Below are positions 24,287 through 33,002 of a DNA stretch of 52,139 nt, in pieces. Under the pieces are notes generated by a model that saw only the letters and a list, made by a program, of their open reading frames with translations, did no database searches and was not told the origin of the DNA. Source of the stretch: Candidatus Wallbacteria bacterium (GTDB lineage: Bacteria; Muiribacteriota; UBA6191; JACPRK01). Both the position numbers and the translations under genes were made by a program. Numbering within the stretch: the first letter of the stretch is position 1; the number at the start of each line of letters is the position of its first letter. The DNA lies in the NCBI GenBank assembly GCA_016213845.1, contig JACQZN010000044.1:27662-79800 (forward strand), written 5' to 3'.

Positions 24287-25408
24287 ATGCCCGTGAATCA
24301 CCAGTTCCCAACTCACGACCAGCTGGCGCCCCGCCGCTCCGAAAGCCCGATCGAACGACTTCGACTGCTCGTCCGGCAGCGCAACTACAGCCCGGCCACC
24401 GAGAGGGCCTACGTCGGCTGGGCTCGCAGGTTCCATCAGTTCTGCGGGCGCCGGCAAGCCTCCGAGATCACCGACGAGCACGTGCGATCCTTCTTCTCTC
24501 ACCTCACGTCCTCCCTCGAGCTCAGCGCTTCCAGCCGTAACCAGGCCCTCAGTGCCCTCCTCTTCTACTTCGAGTTCGTCCTCGAAAGACCCATCGACCG
24601 CGAGGGTAAGGACACCCGCGCCAAGCGCCCTCAGACCATTCCCGTTGTCCTCACTCGCTCCGAGGTTGCTCGCATCCTCCGCACCCTGACCGGCGTCCAC
24701 CGACTCATCGGCTCGCTGCTCTACGGCTCGGGACTCCGCCTGATGGAGGCCCTCAGGCTCCGGACCAAGGACCTGGACTTCGAATCGGCGGAGCTCGTCG
24801 TGCGCGACGGCAAGGGAAGAAAGGACCGAAGGACCATTCTGCCGGTCAGCCTCCACACGGTGCTGAATGACCACCTCCTGCAGATCAAACGCCAGTTCGT
24901 TGCGGACCTCGATGCCGGCGCAGGCTCCGTTCAGCTCCCGACGGCCATCGCTCGTAAGTATCCCAGCGCCGCCACCGACTGGGCCTGGCAGTGGGTCTTC
25001 CCCGCTCCAAGGCAGTACGTCGACCCTGCCTCCCGAGAGCTGTGCCGCCACCACATCCATGCAACCTCGGTCCAGCGTGCCTTCCGGGACGCTGTCCTCC
25101 GATCCGGCGTCGGCAAGCTCGCGACCTGCCACACCCTCCGCCACTCCTTCGCCACACACCTGCTCGACGCCGGCTACGACATTCGCACCATCCAGGAGCT
25201 CCTCGGACACTCGGAGCTCCAGACCACCATGATCTACACCCATGTCCTCAATCGAGGCGGCCGCGGCGTTCTGAGTCCTCTCGACGTTCGTCATCACGAC
25301 TCCCTTCCGACTCGACTCGCGGTCACTCCGGCTCTCCAGCCGCCCGCCCCGCCCTCGGCGCCCTCCCCAGACGATTCCCCTCTGCCTCTTCGCCCCGTCC
25401 GCAAATGA
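24287..25408 (+). CDS. intI: Integron-type tyrosine recombinase (IntI-like)
   Basis: This 373-residue site-specific recombinase has an N-terminal SAM-like core-binding domain (residues 18-105, LLVRQRNYSPATERAYVGW) and a catalytic domain (about 115-335). The catalytic set is present: Arg in YGSGLRLMEALRL, HTLRHSFATHLLDAG, and the final GH plus Tyr in ELLGHSELQTTMIYTHVLN. Between them lies the extra segment seen only in integron integrases, AIARKYPSAATDWAWQWVFP, and the protein ends the core with NRGGRGVLSPLD, also typical of IntI. A Pro-rich tail of about 45 residues follows. AGGAGG is 5 bases before the ATG. No cassette array is visible downstream; the next genes look like chromosomal pseudopilin genes. 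Confidence 0.92.
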   Translation: MPVNHQFPTHDQLAPRRSESPIERLRLLVRQRNYSPATERAYVGWARRFHQFCGRRQASEITDEHVRSFFSHLTSSLELSASSRNQALSALLFYFEFVLERPIDREGKDTRAKRPQTIPVVLTRSEVARILRTLTGVHRLIGSLLYGSGLRLMEALRLRTKDLDFESAELVVRDGKGRKDRRTILPVSLHTVLNDHLLQIKRQFVADLDAGAGSVQLPTAIARKYPSAATDWAWQWVFPAPRQYVDPASRELCRHHIHATSVQRAFRDAVLRSGVGKLATCHTLRHSFATHLLDAGYDIRTIQELLGHSELQTTMIYTHVLNRGGRGVLSPLDVRHHDSLPTRLAVTPALQPPAPPSAPSPDDSPLPLRPVRK

Positions 25409-25474
25409 CCGGGTTGCTCGCACCTCGCTAGGCCGTCCTTGGAGGCAACTCCCCCACGCGCACATCTTTCCGGC

Positions 25475-25480
25475 TACACT
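25475..25480 (+). promoter_or_regulatory. -10 element placed five bases before an ATG
   Basis: TACACT at 25475-25480 is followed by CCCCC and then ATG at 25486. The spacing predicts a leaderless transcript, as at 2005-2017. No Shine-Dalgarno precedes the ATG and no -35 is clear. Confidence 0.4.
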
Positions 25481-25485
25481 CCCCC

Positions 25486-25929
25486 ATGCCGAGAGCACTT
25501 CTGATGTTCCCTCGTCCCGCCCGCTCCGCTTTCGGCCTCATTGAGGCCTTGGTTGCCTTCGTCCTCTTTGCGGTGATCTTTATTCCTCTCATGGGAGTCT
25601 TCACCGACACCGGAGGCATGCAAATGGAAGTGGTGCGCGATTATGCCGCAGTTCTCAACGTCTCCGAGCGCTTCCTCAACAACTCGCTCGATATCCTCGA
25701 GAGCGGCCGGACCGATCTGGCCGGCGATCTCGAGATCACCGCGCTGCTGGAGGGCGATCCCTACGCCAGGAACACTCTTCAGGGCGTCCAGCGCCTTCGC
25801 GCCTGGCTCTCGGTCGCTGCCGTCCCTGGGAACCCGCGACTCTTTCGGGTCACCCTCAGGTTCTCATTCGGCCAGAGTCCCCAACGCACCTTCGAGCTCT
25901 CCACTCTCAAGTATGCGCCGGACTGCTGA
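25486..25929 (+). CDS. Type IV pilin/pseudopilin-like protein (PilV/GspI-like)
   Basis: This 147-residue protein has a class III (prepilin) signal: a basic leader followed by AFGLIEALVAFVLFAVIFIPLMG, in which Glu is at position 5 of the mature helix, as prepilin peptidase substrates require. Cleavage before Phe is likely, with Ala in place of the more usual Gly at -1. The rest is a short beta-rich head with one Cys near the C-terminus. It overlaps the next pseudopilin-like gene by 17 bases. Minor pilin of a type IV pilus or of a type II secretion system cannot be distinguished; no pilus ATPase or secretin gene is in the window. Confidence 0.82.
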   Translation: MPRALLMFPRPARSAFGLIEALVAFVLFAVIFIPLMGVFTDTGGMQMEVVRDYAAVLNVSERFLNNSLDILESGRTDLAGDLEITALLEGDPYARNTLQGVQRLRAWLSVAAVPGNPRLFRVTLRFSFGQSPQRTFELSTLKYAPDC

Positions 25930-26398
25930 GAGTGCCGCCTTCACCGTCGTGGAGGCCATCCTCTGGGCGCTGGCCCTCATCGTGATCACCGGCTTGGCCG
26001 CTTCCGCGGTCCACTGGACCCGACTCTCGTGGACCTCCGGTGTCGAACGACTCGACCAGTTCGGCGCTCTCAGACTAGCCTCGCTCAAGATCTCCCAGGA
26101 GCTCGCCTATGCTCGCCAGCTCCTCTATCCTCCGGTTTCTCCTTCGGGAGCCTTCCATCAGGTGCTCTTTCTGGGGCAACACAACCAGCTCGAGGCCTGT
26201 TTCGTTGATCCACAGAAGCGGTTGATGCTCCTGACACGGGACGCCGTGCAGCGCGTGGAACCCCTCACTCGGCAGACGATTCGCCTCGACGTCCGCCGGC
26301 CAGGCGTGAACTACCTCGAGTACATGGTCACCATCGCCGACGAACAGGGGCGGGAGCTGCGTCTCGGAAATGGTATCTGGGTCAAAAATCATGACTGA
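25913..26398 (+). CDS. Pseudopilin-like protein (PilW/GspJ-like)
   Basis: This 161-residue protein begins MRRTAESAAFTVVEAILWALALIVITG, a prepilin-type leader with Glu5 after a likely Ala/Phe cleavage site. The head domain includes ISQELAYARQLLYPP, similar to the post-helix part of PilW/GspJ minor pilins. The start at 25913 overlaps the upstream gene by 17 bases and its end overlaps the downstream gene by 8 bases, so the three proteins are translationally coupled and probably assemble as one minor-pilin tip complex. Confidence 0.8.
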   Translation: MRRTAESAAFTVVEAILWALALIVITGLAASAVHWTRLSWTSGVERLDQFGALRLASLKISQELAYARQLLYPPVSPSGAFHQVLFLGQHNQLEACFVDPQKRLMLLTRDAVQRVEPLTRQTIRLDVRRPGVNYLEYMVTIADEQGRELRLGNGIWVKNHD

Positions 26399-28061
26399 CA
26401 GGCGAGGACTGTCCACCGCTGTCGCAATGACGGCCCTGCTCCTGATGGGTATCTTCGTCTTCGCGTTCGCGACCTATTCACGCAACGAGGTGCAACTCGT
26501 GCGCCGTGCCATCGAGCACAAGCGCGCCGAGTACCTGGCCCTGGGCGGCATCGAGTGGGCGCGCGACCAGCTGCAGAAGCGGCGCTGGTACGCGGCTGAA
26601 AACAAGTACTGGGGAGTCCATTCCGAGACCGACCCGTTCGGCCCTGGAACCGGCATTCTCCGCGTCGTGTGCGAAGACATGCGCCATCCGGAGATCCGCA
26701 AGTACACCTTTCGTGAGGCCGCCATGCTCAGCCACGTCAATGTCTACAGCCAGGCCGTCTGCGGCCGCAGAACCGTCCTCATCTACGGTCGCTTCATCAT
26801 GTCCCCCATGCCGTGGCTGCGCTCCGAGACGACCGACGGCGCTCCGGACCCCGAGGACGTCAGCTCGCTCGGCGAGTTCCAGGCCGGCGAGCTTCCGGTA
26901 CTCGTCCCCAAGTTCCCCTTCGAAGGCGGCTTCCTCGACGGTCGCGTCGAGTCCGTCTACGTCACCACTGGCCAACCCGTGGCCATCAATACTCCCCTGG
27001 TCCGCGTCATGCTCCTGGGTGCCGGCGAGCCTACTGAAGTGACTGCCCCCGCTCCCGGAAAGGTCAAGCGTGTTCTGGTCAAACAGGGAGACGTACTCCC
27101 GGCAGGCGCCCCGCTCGTCGTCATCGAGCCGGACGATTCCAGCACATCCCGAACCGTTCCGTTCACGCTCAAGACCATGGCGCGTATCACCAAGATCTCC
27201 GAATCGAACCTGGCAGAGCTAGATGTCGAGGGCCCCGACGCTCGCGAAACCGTTCGGGCCTTCATCGAGGCGCACTCGAAGGACTTCATCGAAAACCATG
27301 TTCGCACCCAGCAGCTCACGTCGGGCGTAGCGATCAATCCCTTGCCAGAAACCGTATCTGCGCAGGATGTCCTGCGATTGCTGCCCGCCGGCTCGACACC
27401 GGCCGTTCCCGACCCGCTCGCCGCCGGAAACACCTTCATCCGAAACCGGCTCCTCGGCTTCGCGTGGCCGTGCACGCCGCCCGAGCAGCTCGAGCAAGCT
27501 CGCAACGACGTAAACTTCGTCCTCGATCTGCAGCCTCCCAAGTCCAATCCGCTCGTTCGGAAGCTCTTCGATGCCACCGGCACTCCCTACAAGACCTCAA
27601 GCCCCGTCAAGTCCGTCGCCGGCCCTGAGGCCGGCAAGGCTCTCCTCGACGTGACGGCTGTTCCTCCCACGGATTCGGATTTCGTCAATCGCGCCGGTAT
27701 CTGCCGCGAGGCCCAGTGGAGCCACAACTGCCGCTGGACCGGCAAGTTCGCAACCGGCGCCGGCGGGTTCGACACTTCCACGCTGGGTCCCGGAGTTACC
27801 GTCGACGGCGTCTTTTACCAGGGCGTCTCATGCTCCCAGCGATCCTATGACCGCCCGTACATCCTGTTCACCGAACCCGGAGGCCAGGGAAAGAGCATCA
27901 AGGTCGGACACGTCCTGAACTTCTACAGAATGTTCTTCACCGAGGCTGGAGCAGTCGCTCCTACTCAGCAGATTCGGCTTGACCTCGACATCATTGACCG
28001 GGTCGTCTATCCGCCCCCAGGCCCCACCCCCATGGGCGGCGGTGCCGGCGATTTCGGCTGA
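26391..28061 (+). CDS. PilX/GspK-like protein with an inserted lipoyl-like domain
   Basis: This 556-residue protein has an N-terminal helix (about residues 9-30, LSTAVAMTALLLMGIFVFAFA) followed by YLALGGIEWARDQLQKRRW, the hallmark of PilX/GspK minor pilins, where repeated GG-A/W segments follow the helix. Unusually, residues about 183-249 look like a biotinyl/lipoyl barrel-sandwich hybrid: VESVYVTTGQPVAINTPLVRV and VTAPAPGKVKRVLVKQGDVL are its two halves. The attachment-site Lys of true lipoyl domains is not in place, so it resembles the HlyD-type structural version. The C-terminal part contains many Pro and several Cys and is not recognised. It overlaps the upstream gene by 8 bases. The Glu5 of true pilins is absent from the N-terminus (RGLSTAV). 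Confidence 0.75.
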   Translation: MTDRRGLSTAVAMTALLLMGIFVFAFATYSRNEVQLVRRAIEHKRAEYLALGGIEWARDQLQKRRWYAAENKYWGVHSETDPFGPGTGILRVVCEDMRHPEIRKYTFREAAMLSHVNVYSQAVCGRRTVLIYGRFIMSPMPWLRSETTDGAPDPEDVSSLGEFQAGELPVLVPKFPFEGGFLDGRVESVYVTTGQPVAINTPLVRVMLLGAGEPTEVTAPAPGKVKRVLVKQGDVLPAGAPLVVIEPDDSSTSRTVPFTLKTMARITKISESNLAELDVEGPDARETVRAFIEAHSKDFIENHVRTQQLTSGVAINPLPETVSAQDVLRLLPAGSTPAVPDPLAAGNTFIRNRLLGFAWPCTPPEQLEQARNDVNFVLDLQPPKSNPLVRKLFDATGTPYKTSSPVKSVAGPEAGKALLDVTAVPPTDSDFVNRAGICREAQWSHNCRWTGKFATGAGGFDTSTLGPGVTVDGVFYQGVSCSQRSYDRPYILFTEPGGQGKSIKVGHVLNFYRMFFTEAGAVAPTQQIRLDLDIIDRVVYPPPGPTPMGGGAGDFG

Positions 28062-28114
28062 TGCCGCAGACGCGCGCCAAGTGCCAGAGCGCCACCGCTG
28101 CAAGCGCAGTCCCG

Positions 28115-28812
28115 TCAGCGGCGGCGAGCCAGGGTGCCGGCCGGTGGAGGTAGTCCTCTGGCTTCGACTGGCTTCGTCTTGGTTGGCCCTTCCCAGCGAA
28201 TGGGCGCTCCCCTCGGTTTGGCCCTGAGGCAACGCGGGCCGCCGAGATCGTCGGGTCTTTCGCTTGCGTTCTTCCTGCCGCAACGCTCCAGGCGGCTGCG
28301 CCCGCGCTGGGCGTCCAGCCTCCTGCATTGGCCGCCGACACGAATGGCTTCCCGAGCAGCCGCCAGCTGCTCCCGCAACGCTCGCGCGCTGGACGGCCTC
28401 GCCTGGGGCTCGAAGGACAGGCATCTGCGTATCACGCTCCAAAGCTCGCCAGGCAGCTCTTCGCCGGTCGCCCTCTGGGAGCCCGGGGGCCCAATCAGCG
28501 TCTCGGCCTCCTCCGGACCCTATCTGTCCAGGCGCACGTACTGTCCGGCCTCCACAGGCTCTCTTCCCGTCCACACTCGGTAGAGCAGAGCGCCCAGCTA
28601 GTAGATGTCTGTTTCCTCACCATCGGGAACTCCCCGACCGCGCATCTCCGCGCCGAAGTGTCGTGAAGATTCGACTCCATCCCCAGGCTCCGGCGCACGA
28701 CACCCTTCGAATGGAGATACGCAAGCACATCTCCGAGTTGGTCGCTCAGCTCGAACAGATCGCTCGCTTCGAAAGCTGCACCGGCTGCTTCAAGCTCTCG
28801 CAGACTGCTCAT
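28115..28812 (-). pseudogene. Decayed Ser/Thr protein kinase
   Basis: The minus strand reads as a broken kinase. From ATG 28812 it starts MSSLRELEAAG, then LSDQLGDVLAYLHSKGVV, which is the lead-in to a kinase HRD motif, here decayed to VRRSLGMESN. A frameshift near 28650-28665 moves the frame to GEETDIY, a TAG stop, then LGALLYRVWTGREP, a second TAG, and WSVIRRCLSFEPQARPSSAR, a normal kinase C-lobe end. The DFG and APE region is missing. The neighbouring intact kinase has DIWQLGVVLYRMLTG at the same place, so the first TAG probably replaced CAG (Gln). The N-lobe is absent. It is divergent from the intact kinase and only 163 bases from it, suggesting an old inverted duplication. Confidence 0.72.
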
Positions 28813-28975
28813 CGAACGCCTCTCGGTCACGTAAGTACCTTCTGCTCGAGCCCCCCCCAGTCCAGGACCGTGTGCTTCGCGCCGCTGGCACGCGGATGCT
28901 CCGCCATTCAGGCGGAGTGTAGTACCGCTCGCTTCGCTTCGCCTTGACTTCGCCCTTCTGGTAGGCTTCCGCCCG

Positions 28976-31468
28976 ATGGGATTCGATGGCAAGAAGATTG
29001 GCAAGTACGCCCTCAAGGATAAGCTTGGCCAGGGCGGCATGGGCGTCGTCTTCCTCGCAGTCCAGGAAGGTCTGGAGCGCGAGGTCGCCCTCAAGGTCCT
29101 CCCCGAAAAAAATCTCGAGCGCAGCAAGGATCTACTCAGACGCTTCATGAAGGAGGCAAGCGTCTGCGCCAAGCTCTCTCACCCCAACATCATCAAGGTC
29201 TACGACTATGGCTTCGAGCAGGGCCTCTATTACTACGCGATGGAGGTTCTCCGCGCCACTAGCCTCGAAGACGTCCTCAAGAAACAGCCCGTCCAGCCCG
29301 TCGACTTCACCCTGCGAATCGCGCGCGAGATGGCAGGCGCCTTTGAGTACTACCACCCGATGAACATCGTCCATCGGGACATCAAGCCCGCCAACATCAT
29401 GCTCGACGGCGAGGGGAAATCGATCCTCACGGACTTCGGACTCGTAAAGGACCTCCTCTCCACCGGCATCACCCGAGAGGGAGCCGCCGTCGGTACGCCG
29501 TACTACATGGCCCCGGAGCAGGTGACCGGCCAACCAGTCGACGGTGCCACCGATATCTGGCAGCTCGGTGTCGTTCTCTACCGGATGCTGACCGGAAGGC
29601 TCCCGTTCAAGGGAGAAGGTGGCATGGACGTGCTCAGGGTGATTCTGACGGAGCCTCCGGCTCTTCTGACGTCACTCAATCCGAAGGTCCCACCCTCCCT
29701 CGAAAACCTCGTCATGAACTGTCTCGAAAAGGACCGCGGCGTGCGGTACCGGTCGGCCCAGGAGCTCGCAGCCGACCTCACCACCGTCTCGAGGAGAGGT
29801 TTCGTGGCCCGACGGCGCGAACTGGCGGACGGCGGCGCTGCGCCCGCGTTGCCGTCCCCGCAGCCACTGCGCTCCACCCGCTCGCTGGCCGCCGCCAGGT
29901 CGCCCTCCCTGCAAGCGGCTCCCCAACCACCCAGGTCCTCGTCATGGATAGCCCCATCCATGCGCATCGCGGCCATCGTGCTCCTCATCCCCGCAGCCTT
30001 TGCGCTCGTCTGGTGGCGTGGACGACACGCCGACTTTGCGGCGATGGAAGTGCTCGTCCGCGCCGGGTCGCGCAGGGCCATCGTCGACTGGCAAAGCCCC
30101 TCCGAGTACGCCGGCCAGATCGAGTGGACTTCGGCTTCGGGCGATGCCGCTCTGCGCGTCTCGTCGGTCGACTCCCCCGGCAGACTCAAACACTCCATCG
30201 TGCTCGAACCGCTCGAGGTCGGACGAGAGTACCGCTTCTGCATCCTCTTCCCCGACGGCCGCCGCTCCCTCGAGTACAACTTCCGGGCCCCCGATGCCCC
30301 ACTCAGCGTCGATGACCTCCGCGTCGACGCAACGTCTCTCGAGCTGACGTTCTCGACAGCCGCTCCGGCAGTCGCATTGCTGCGCTCGGGCGAACACTCC
30401 GCCCGCGACGCCGAACCCGCCTCCAATCACCGACTGAAGCTCGAAGGCATCGACCCGGTCTCCGCCCCACTTGAGCTCTCCTTTACCGACGCCGCAGGAG
30501 ACGCAGTCCATCTGGAGCGAGAGGAGCTCTTGACTTACTTCAGGCGGCAACTCTTGCCACGGCGACTCCCGGCGTGGACGGCCGCCCTCGAATCTTGGTC
30601 GCCCGACTCGTTCCTCTTGCGCCAGATCGATCGCAAGCTCCCTCCCGCCGTCTGCTCCGGAGCAATCGCCACTATCCAGGCCGTTGGCATCGACGGAATC
30701 TTCAAGGGGCAAAGCGCAGGACCCAGACCCAGCTACTCCCACTTCACCCCCGGCGATCCCGCCGCTCTCCCGCTGGCCACCGAGATCAGGTCTCACCTCG
30801 AGTCCAGGCCCTTCGCCCCTATCCTCAGAGAACTGCTGGTCCTTGGAAGGGGTGTCTTCGACGATCGCCGCATCCCGGCGGACTCCACTGCAAGGCTCCT
30901 CCAGCATGTCGAGAAGTTCCGCAGCCTAGACTATTTCGCTGCGTTCCTGGCAATCCCGTACTCCTCGGGCGTCGATTCAATGTTCGTCAACGACTGCAGA
31001 CCTGCCCTTCAGCCGGCCATCTCAAATCCCCTCGGCGCCCTCGAGGAAACCCTCCCCGAAGGCACGGCCTTCGCCCACCCCTACAAGGAGTACCTGCTCG
31101 GAGAAAGAACCGGTCTCGACAAGCGGAGTATGAAGCTCCTGGGATCATTCGACTGGAACCCGGTCCTCGGCTCACCCCAGCGATGGAGCCGATCGGAGCT
31201 TTCCCTCCTGGACCTTCGCCTCGAGCCTGAGCTTCTCTTCCGGGTCACCATCAATCGCCAGCTCGTCCTCACCTTCAGGAATGATCCTCTCGCAATCGTG
31301 CAGGACCGCGCCGGCCAGATGCCTACGCTCTCGGTCACCTTCGACCCGCGTTTCCTGAAGCCCGGCGAAAACCACATCCATCTCGAAATCTCCGAAACTC
31401 CCGGCACTCGCTATCTCGGTCTGCGCACCGCCAACGGTCTCCGCGCTCTTCGCCTCACCTGGCAGTGA
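28976..31468 (+). CDS. Transmembrane Ser/Thr protein kinase with extracytoplasmic sensor region
   Basis: This 830-residue protein has a complete Hanks-type kinase domain (residues 10-275). It shows GQGGMGVV (glycine loop), VALKVL (Lys), HRDIKPANIM (catalytic loop), DFG in LTDFGLVKD and MAPEQ (activation segment end). An Arg/Ser/Pro-rich juxtamembrane linker leads to one helix at about 325-345 (RIAAIVLLIPAAFALVWW). The 485-residue outer part is beta-rich, with FnIII-like segments (HSIVLEPLEVGREYRF), and ends with a lectin- or CBM-like region (GENHIHLEISETPGTRYLGL). The start has no clear Shine-Dalgarno and TTGACT lies 27 bases upstream of the ATG. It is separate from the kinase-WD40 gene in sequence and keeps DFG where that one has DWG. 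Ligand unknown. Confidence 0.9.
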   Translation: MGFDGKKIGKYALKDKLGQGGMGVVFLAVQEGLEREVALKVLPEKNLERSKDLLRRFMKEASVCAKLSHPNIIKVYDYGFEQGLYYYAMEVLRATSLEDVLKKQPVQPVDFTLRIAREMAGAFEYYHPMNIVHRDIKPANIMLDGEGKSILTDFGLVKDLLSTGITREGAAVGTPYYMAPEQVTGQPVDGATDIWQLGVVLYRMLTGRLPFKGEGGMDVLRVILTEPPALLTSLNPKVPPSLENLVMNCLEKDRGVRYRSAQELAADLTTVSRRGFVARRRELADGGAAPALPSPQPLRSTRSLAAARSPSLQAAPQPPRSSSWIAPSMRIAAIVLLIPAAFALVWWRGRHADFAAMEVLVRAGSRRAIVDWQSPSEYAGQIEWTSASGDAALRVSSVDSPGRLKHSIVLEPLEVGREYRFCILFPDGRRSLEYNFRAPDAPLSVDDLRVDATSLELTFSTAAPAVALLRSGEHSARDAEPASNHRLKLEGIDPVSAPLELSFTDAAGDAVHLEREELLTYFRRQLLPRRLPAWTAALESWSPDSFLLRQIDRKLPPAVCSGAIATIQAVGIDGIFKGQSAGPRPSYSHFTPGDPAALPLATEIRSHLESRPFAPILRELLVLGRGVFDDRRIPADSTARLLQHVEKFRSLDYFAAFLAIPYSSGVDSMFVNDCRPALQPAISNPLGALEETLPEGTAFAHPYKEYLLGERTGLDKRSMKLLGSFDWNPVLGSPQRWSRSELSLLDLRLEPELLFRVTINRQLVLTFRNDPLAIVQDRAGQMPTLSVTFDPRFLKPGENHIHLEISETPGTRYLGLRTANGLRALRLTWQ

Positions 31469-31564
31469 CCCACCCACCCCACTTCAAGGACAGAATGTCC
31501 CTCGCTCCCACTCCCCCCTGCCCCAGACTTCGCCCTTCTTCCGTCCCTCCCCCCAATCCGGAGC

Positions 31565-31580
31565 TTGGCACGTAGGTTGC
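31565..31580 (+). promoter_or_regulatory. Sigma-54 (-24/-12) promoter
   Basis: TTGGCAC (31565-31571), five bases, TTGC (31577-31580): GG and GC are exactly ten bases apart, the sigma-54 spacing, and both boxes match the consensus TGGCAC-N5-TTGC. It lies 32 bases before the ATG at 31612, in the correct orientation. It requires RpoN and an AAA+ activator, neither of which is encoded in this window. Confidence 0.6.
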
Positions 31581-31611
31581 GCTTCTCCCCCGCAGCGCCG
31601 GTCCGAGAACC

Positions 31612-32433
31612 ATGCCCACAACCTTTCTAGCCGCACTCCGGGAGACCTGGCCTCGACAGCACGGGGCCTGGACCATCCTTGCCGCCAGTTCCATCCTCGG
31701 CCTGGCAGCCGCCGGTACATTCACGGCTCCGTGCGCCCTGCTGGCTACTTCGGTTCTGTCAGGCTTCCTCGCGCGCCAGGCCGTTCAGAGCTGGCTTGGC
31801 TGTTCCGGCCACGACCCGCGCAGGCAACCGATTCTTGCGGTGGCGCTGACGTACCTCGCGCTCTGCGCCGTAACCGGGCTATGGCTTGCCTTCGCTCATG
31901 AACTCTGGATTCTCCTTCCCATTGGGGTAGGCGCAGCCTTGGCGGCGGCCCTTTGTCTGGCACTCTCCCTCGAAGGTCGACGGGTCTCTCTTGGTGTCGA
32001 TCTCGTCGGACTGCTCGGCCTTAGCCTGATCGCCCCGGCCTTCGAGTATGTCGCCACAGGCACCTTCTCGGAGCGTTCTCTCGCTCTCTGGATCCTGTGT
32101 GCGCTCTTCTTCTCGGGTCGCCCTTTCCAGGTTCGCTTCTTCACACGCCACCGCACCGGCCACTCCTCGTTGCGTCAGCGCGTTGCCGCAGGCTGGCCAA
32201 CCCTCGCCTATCAGCTCGCTTCCCTGACGGCCGCCACCTGGCTCGCTGCAGCTTCTCCAGCCGTGAACCCTCCCCTCGTCGTCCTGGCATTTCTGCCCGT
32301 GCTTGCACTCGCGGTCCTCTCCGTTGCCAAGGGCCCGTCGACGCCACTCAGTATCTGGAAGATCGGCTATCTGGAAGGTTCCCAGGCCGTCCTCTTCGTC
32401 CTCTTCGCCTCCCTCGCCTTCCGCCTCGCCTGA
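31612..32433 (+). CDS. YwiC-like polytopic membrane protein
   Basis: This 273-residue protein has about eight hydrophobic helices. Near the N-terminus is WPRQHGAWTI, the (E/Q)HGAW motif of the YwiC-like family, whose function is not known. A cytoplasmic loop RPFQVRFFTRHRTGHSSLRQR with many basic residues also fits. YwiC lies near nitrate respiration genes in Bacillus, but no such genes are here. A sigma-54 site lies immediately upstream, and no gene lies directly downstream, so it is probably monocistronic. Confidence 0.78.
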   Translation: MPTTFLAALRETWPRQHGAWTILAASSILGLAAAGTFTAPCALLATSVLSGFLARQAVQSWLGCSGHDPRRQPILAVALTYLALCAVTGLWLAFAHELWILLPIGVGAALAAALCLALSLEGRRVSLGVDLVGLLGLSLIAPAFEYVATGTFSERSLALWILCALFFSGRPFQVRFFTRHRTGHSSLRQRVAAGWPTLAYQLASLTAATWLAAASPAVNPPLVVLAFLPVLALAVLSVAKGPSTPLSIWKIGYLEGSQAVLFVLFASLAFRLA

Positions 32434-32782
32434 CTTCCCCCCCCCCTCGCGGCCGCGCTGGGGTCCTTCTCCGTTCCCCAGGCTCTTCGCCCGTTCCCGC
32501 ACGCTGGATTCGCACCTCTCCAGAACTCCAGCGAGCTTCGCCCCCGCGCCGGCGTCCCATCCCACGACCAGGCATGACCCGGAAGCCCCACGATGGCTCG
32601 GGCATGCCGGAGGGTTCCGCGAGAGGTCTTCCGCCCCCCCCAGTGTCCCCTTGCGTCCTCTTCCGTCCTGTCCTCCCTAACATTCGGTCCTACTCCGCCG
32701 TCGCAACCTGGGTAACCGTTGCGTGGGTTTTCATGACGCACACGTGACGCGCGTCGCGCTCACCCGCTTCGCAGACGCCGGG

Positions 32783-32798
32783 TGGCTTGCGCCTTGCA
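32783..32798 (+). promoter_or_regulatory. Candidate sigma-54 promoter of the plus-strand diaphorase operon
   Basis: TGGCTT (32783-32788), five bases, TTGCA (32794-32798), with GG and GC ten bases apart. The -12 box is perfect and the -24 box keeps TGGC. It is about 205 bases upstream of the NuoE-like gene, on the same strand. It is weaker than the site at 31565. Confidence 0.4.
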
Positions 32799-32929
32799 AT
32801 GTCAATCGGCTTGGCTGGAGCGTGCGGATACCCGGCCGTCCCGTAGTGACGTCGGCGCCCCCGAGCTCCGCTCGCGGCCATAGCCCGCCCCTCGGCAGAT
32901 CCGACACGGTCTCTGTTTCGAGTCTCATT

Positions 32930-32949
32930 GGCAAGCGCTGGCGCTTGCC
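32930..32949 (+). promoter_or_regulatory. Leader hairpin upstream of the NuoE-like gene
   Basis: GGCAAGCG (32930-32937) pairs perfectly with CGCTTGCC (32942-32949) around CTGG. It is 53 bases before the start codon. It could be a protein-binding operator or an mRNA hairpin; no U-run follows, so simple termination is unlikely. Confidence 0.4.
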
Positions 32950-33002
32950 GTCCCCGTCTTCCCTCCGGATTGTCGCCTCGCAACGGCGGGTCAGGAGCGC
33001 CC

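Larger units (their letters stand above)
32434..33002. other. Long intergenic region before the diaphorase operon
   Basis: These 569 bases contain no open frame that looks coding. Present are a C-run just after the YwiC-like stop, a candidate sigma-54 site at 32783-32798, a perfect 8-bp hairpin at 32930-32949 and a Shine-Dalgarno AGGAG six bases before the ATG at 33003. The length and the hairpin suggest a regulated leader of about 190-200 bases. Confidence 0.5.

Noticed and set aside
28115..28660. TAG read as glutamine (alternative code) in the kinase remnant
   Set aside because: TAG ends several intact genes here (for example at 11001, 13235 and 17915), and the remnant also has a frameshift and missing catalytic region.
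32816..32826. A further sigma-54-like site TTGGCTGGAGCG near 32811-32826
   Set aside because: GG and GC are nine bases apart, not ten, and the -12 box is poor.
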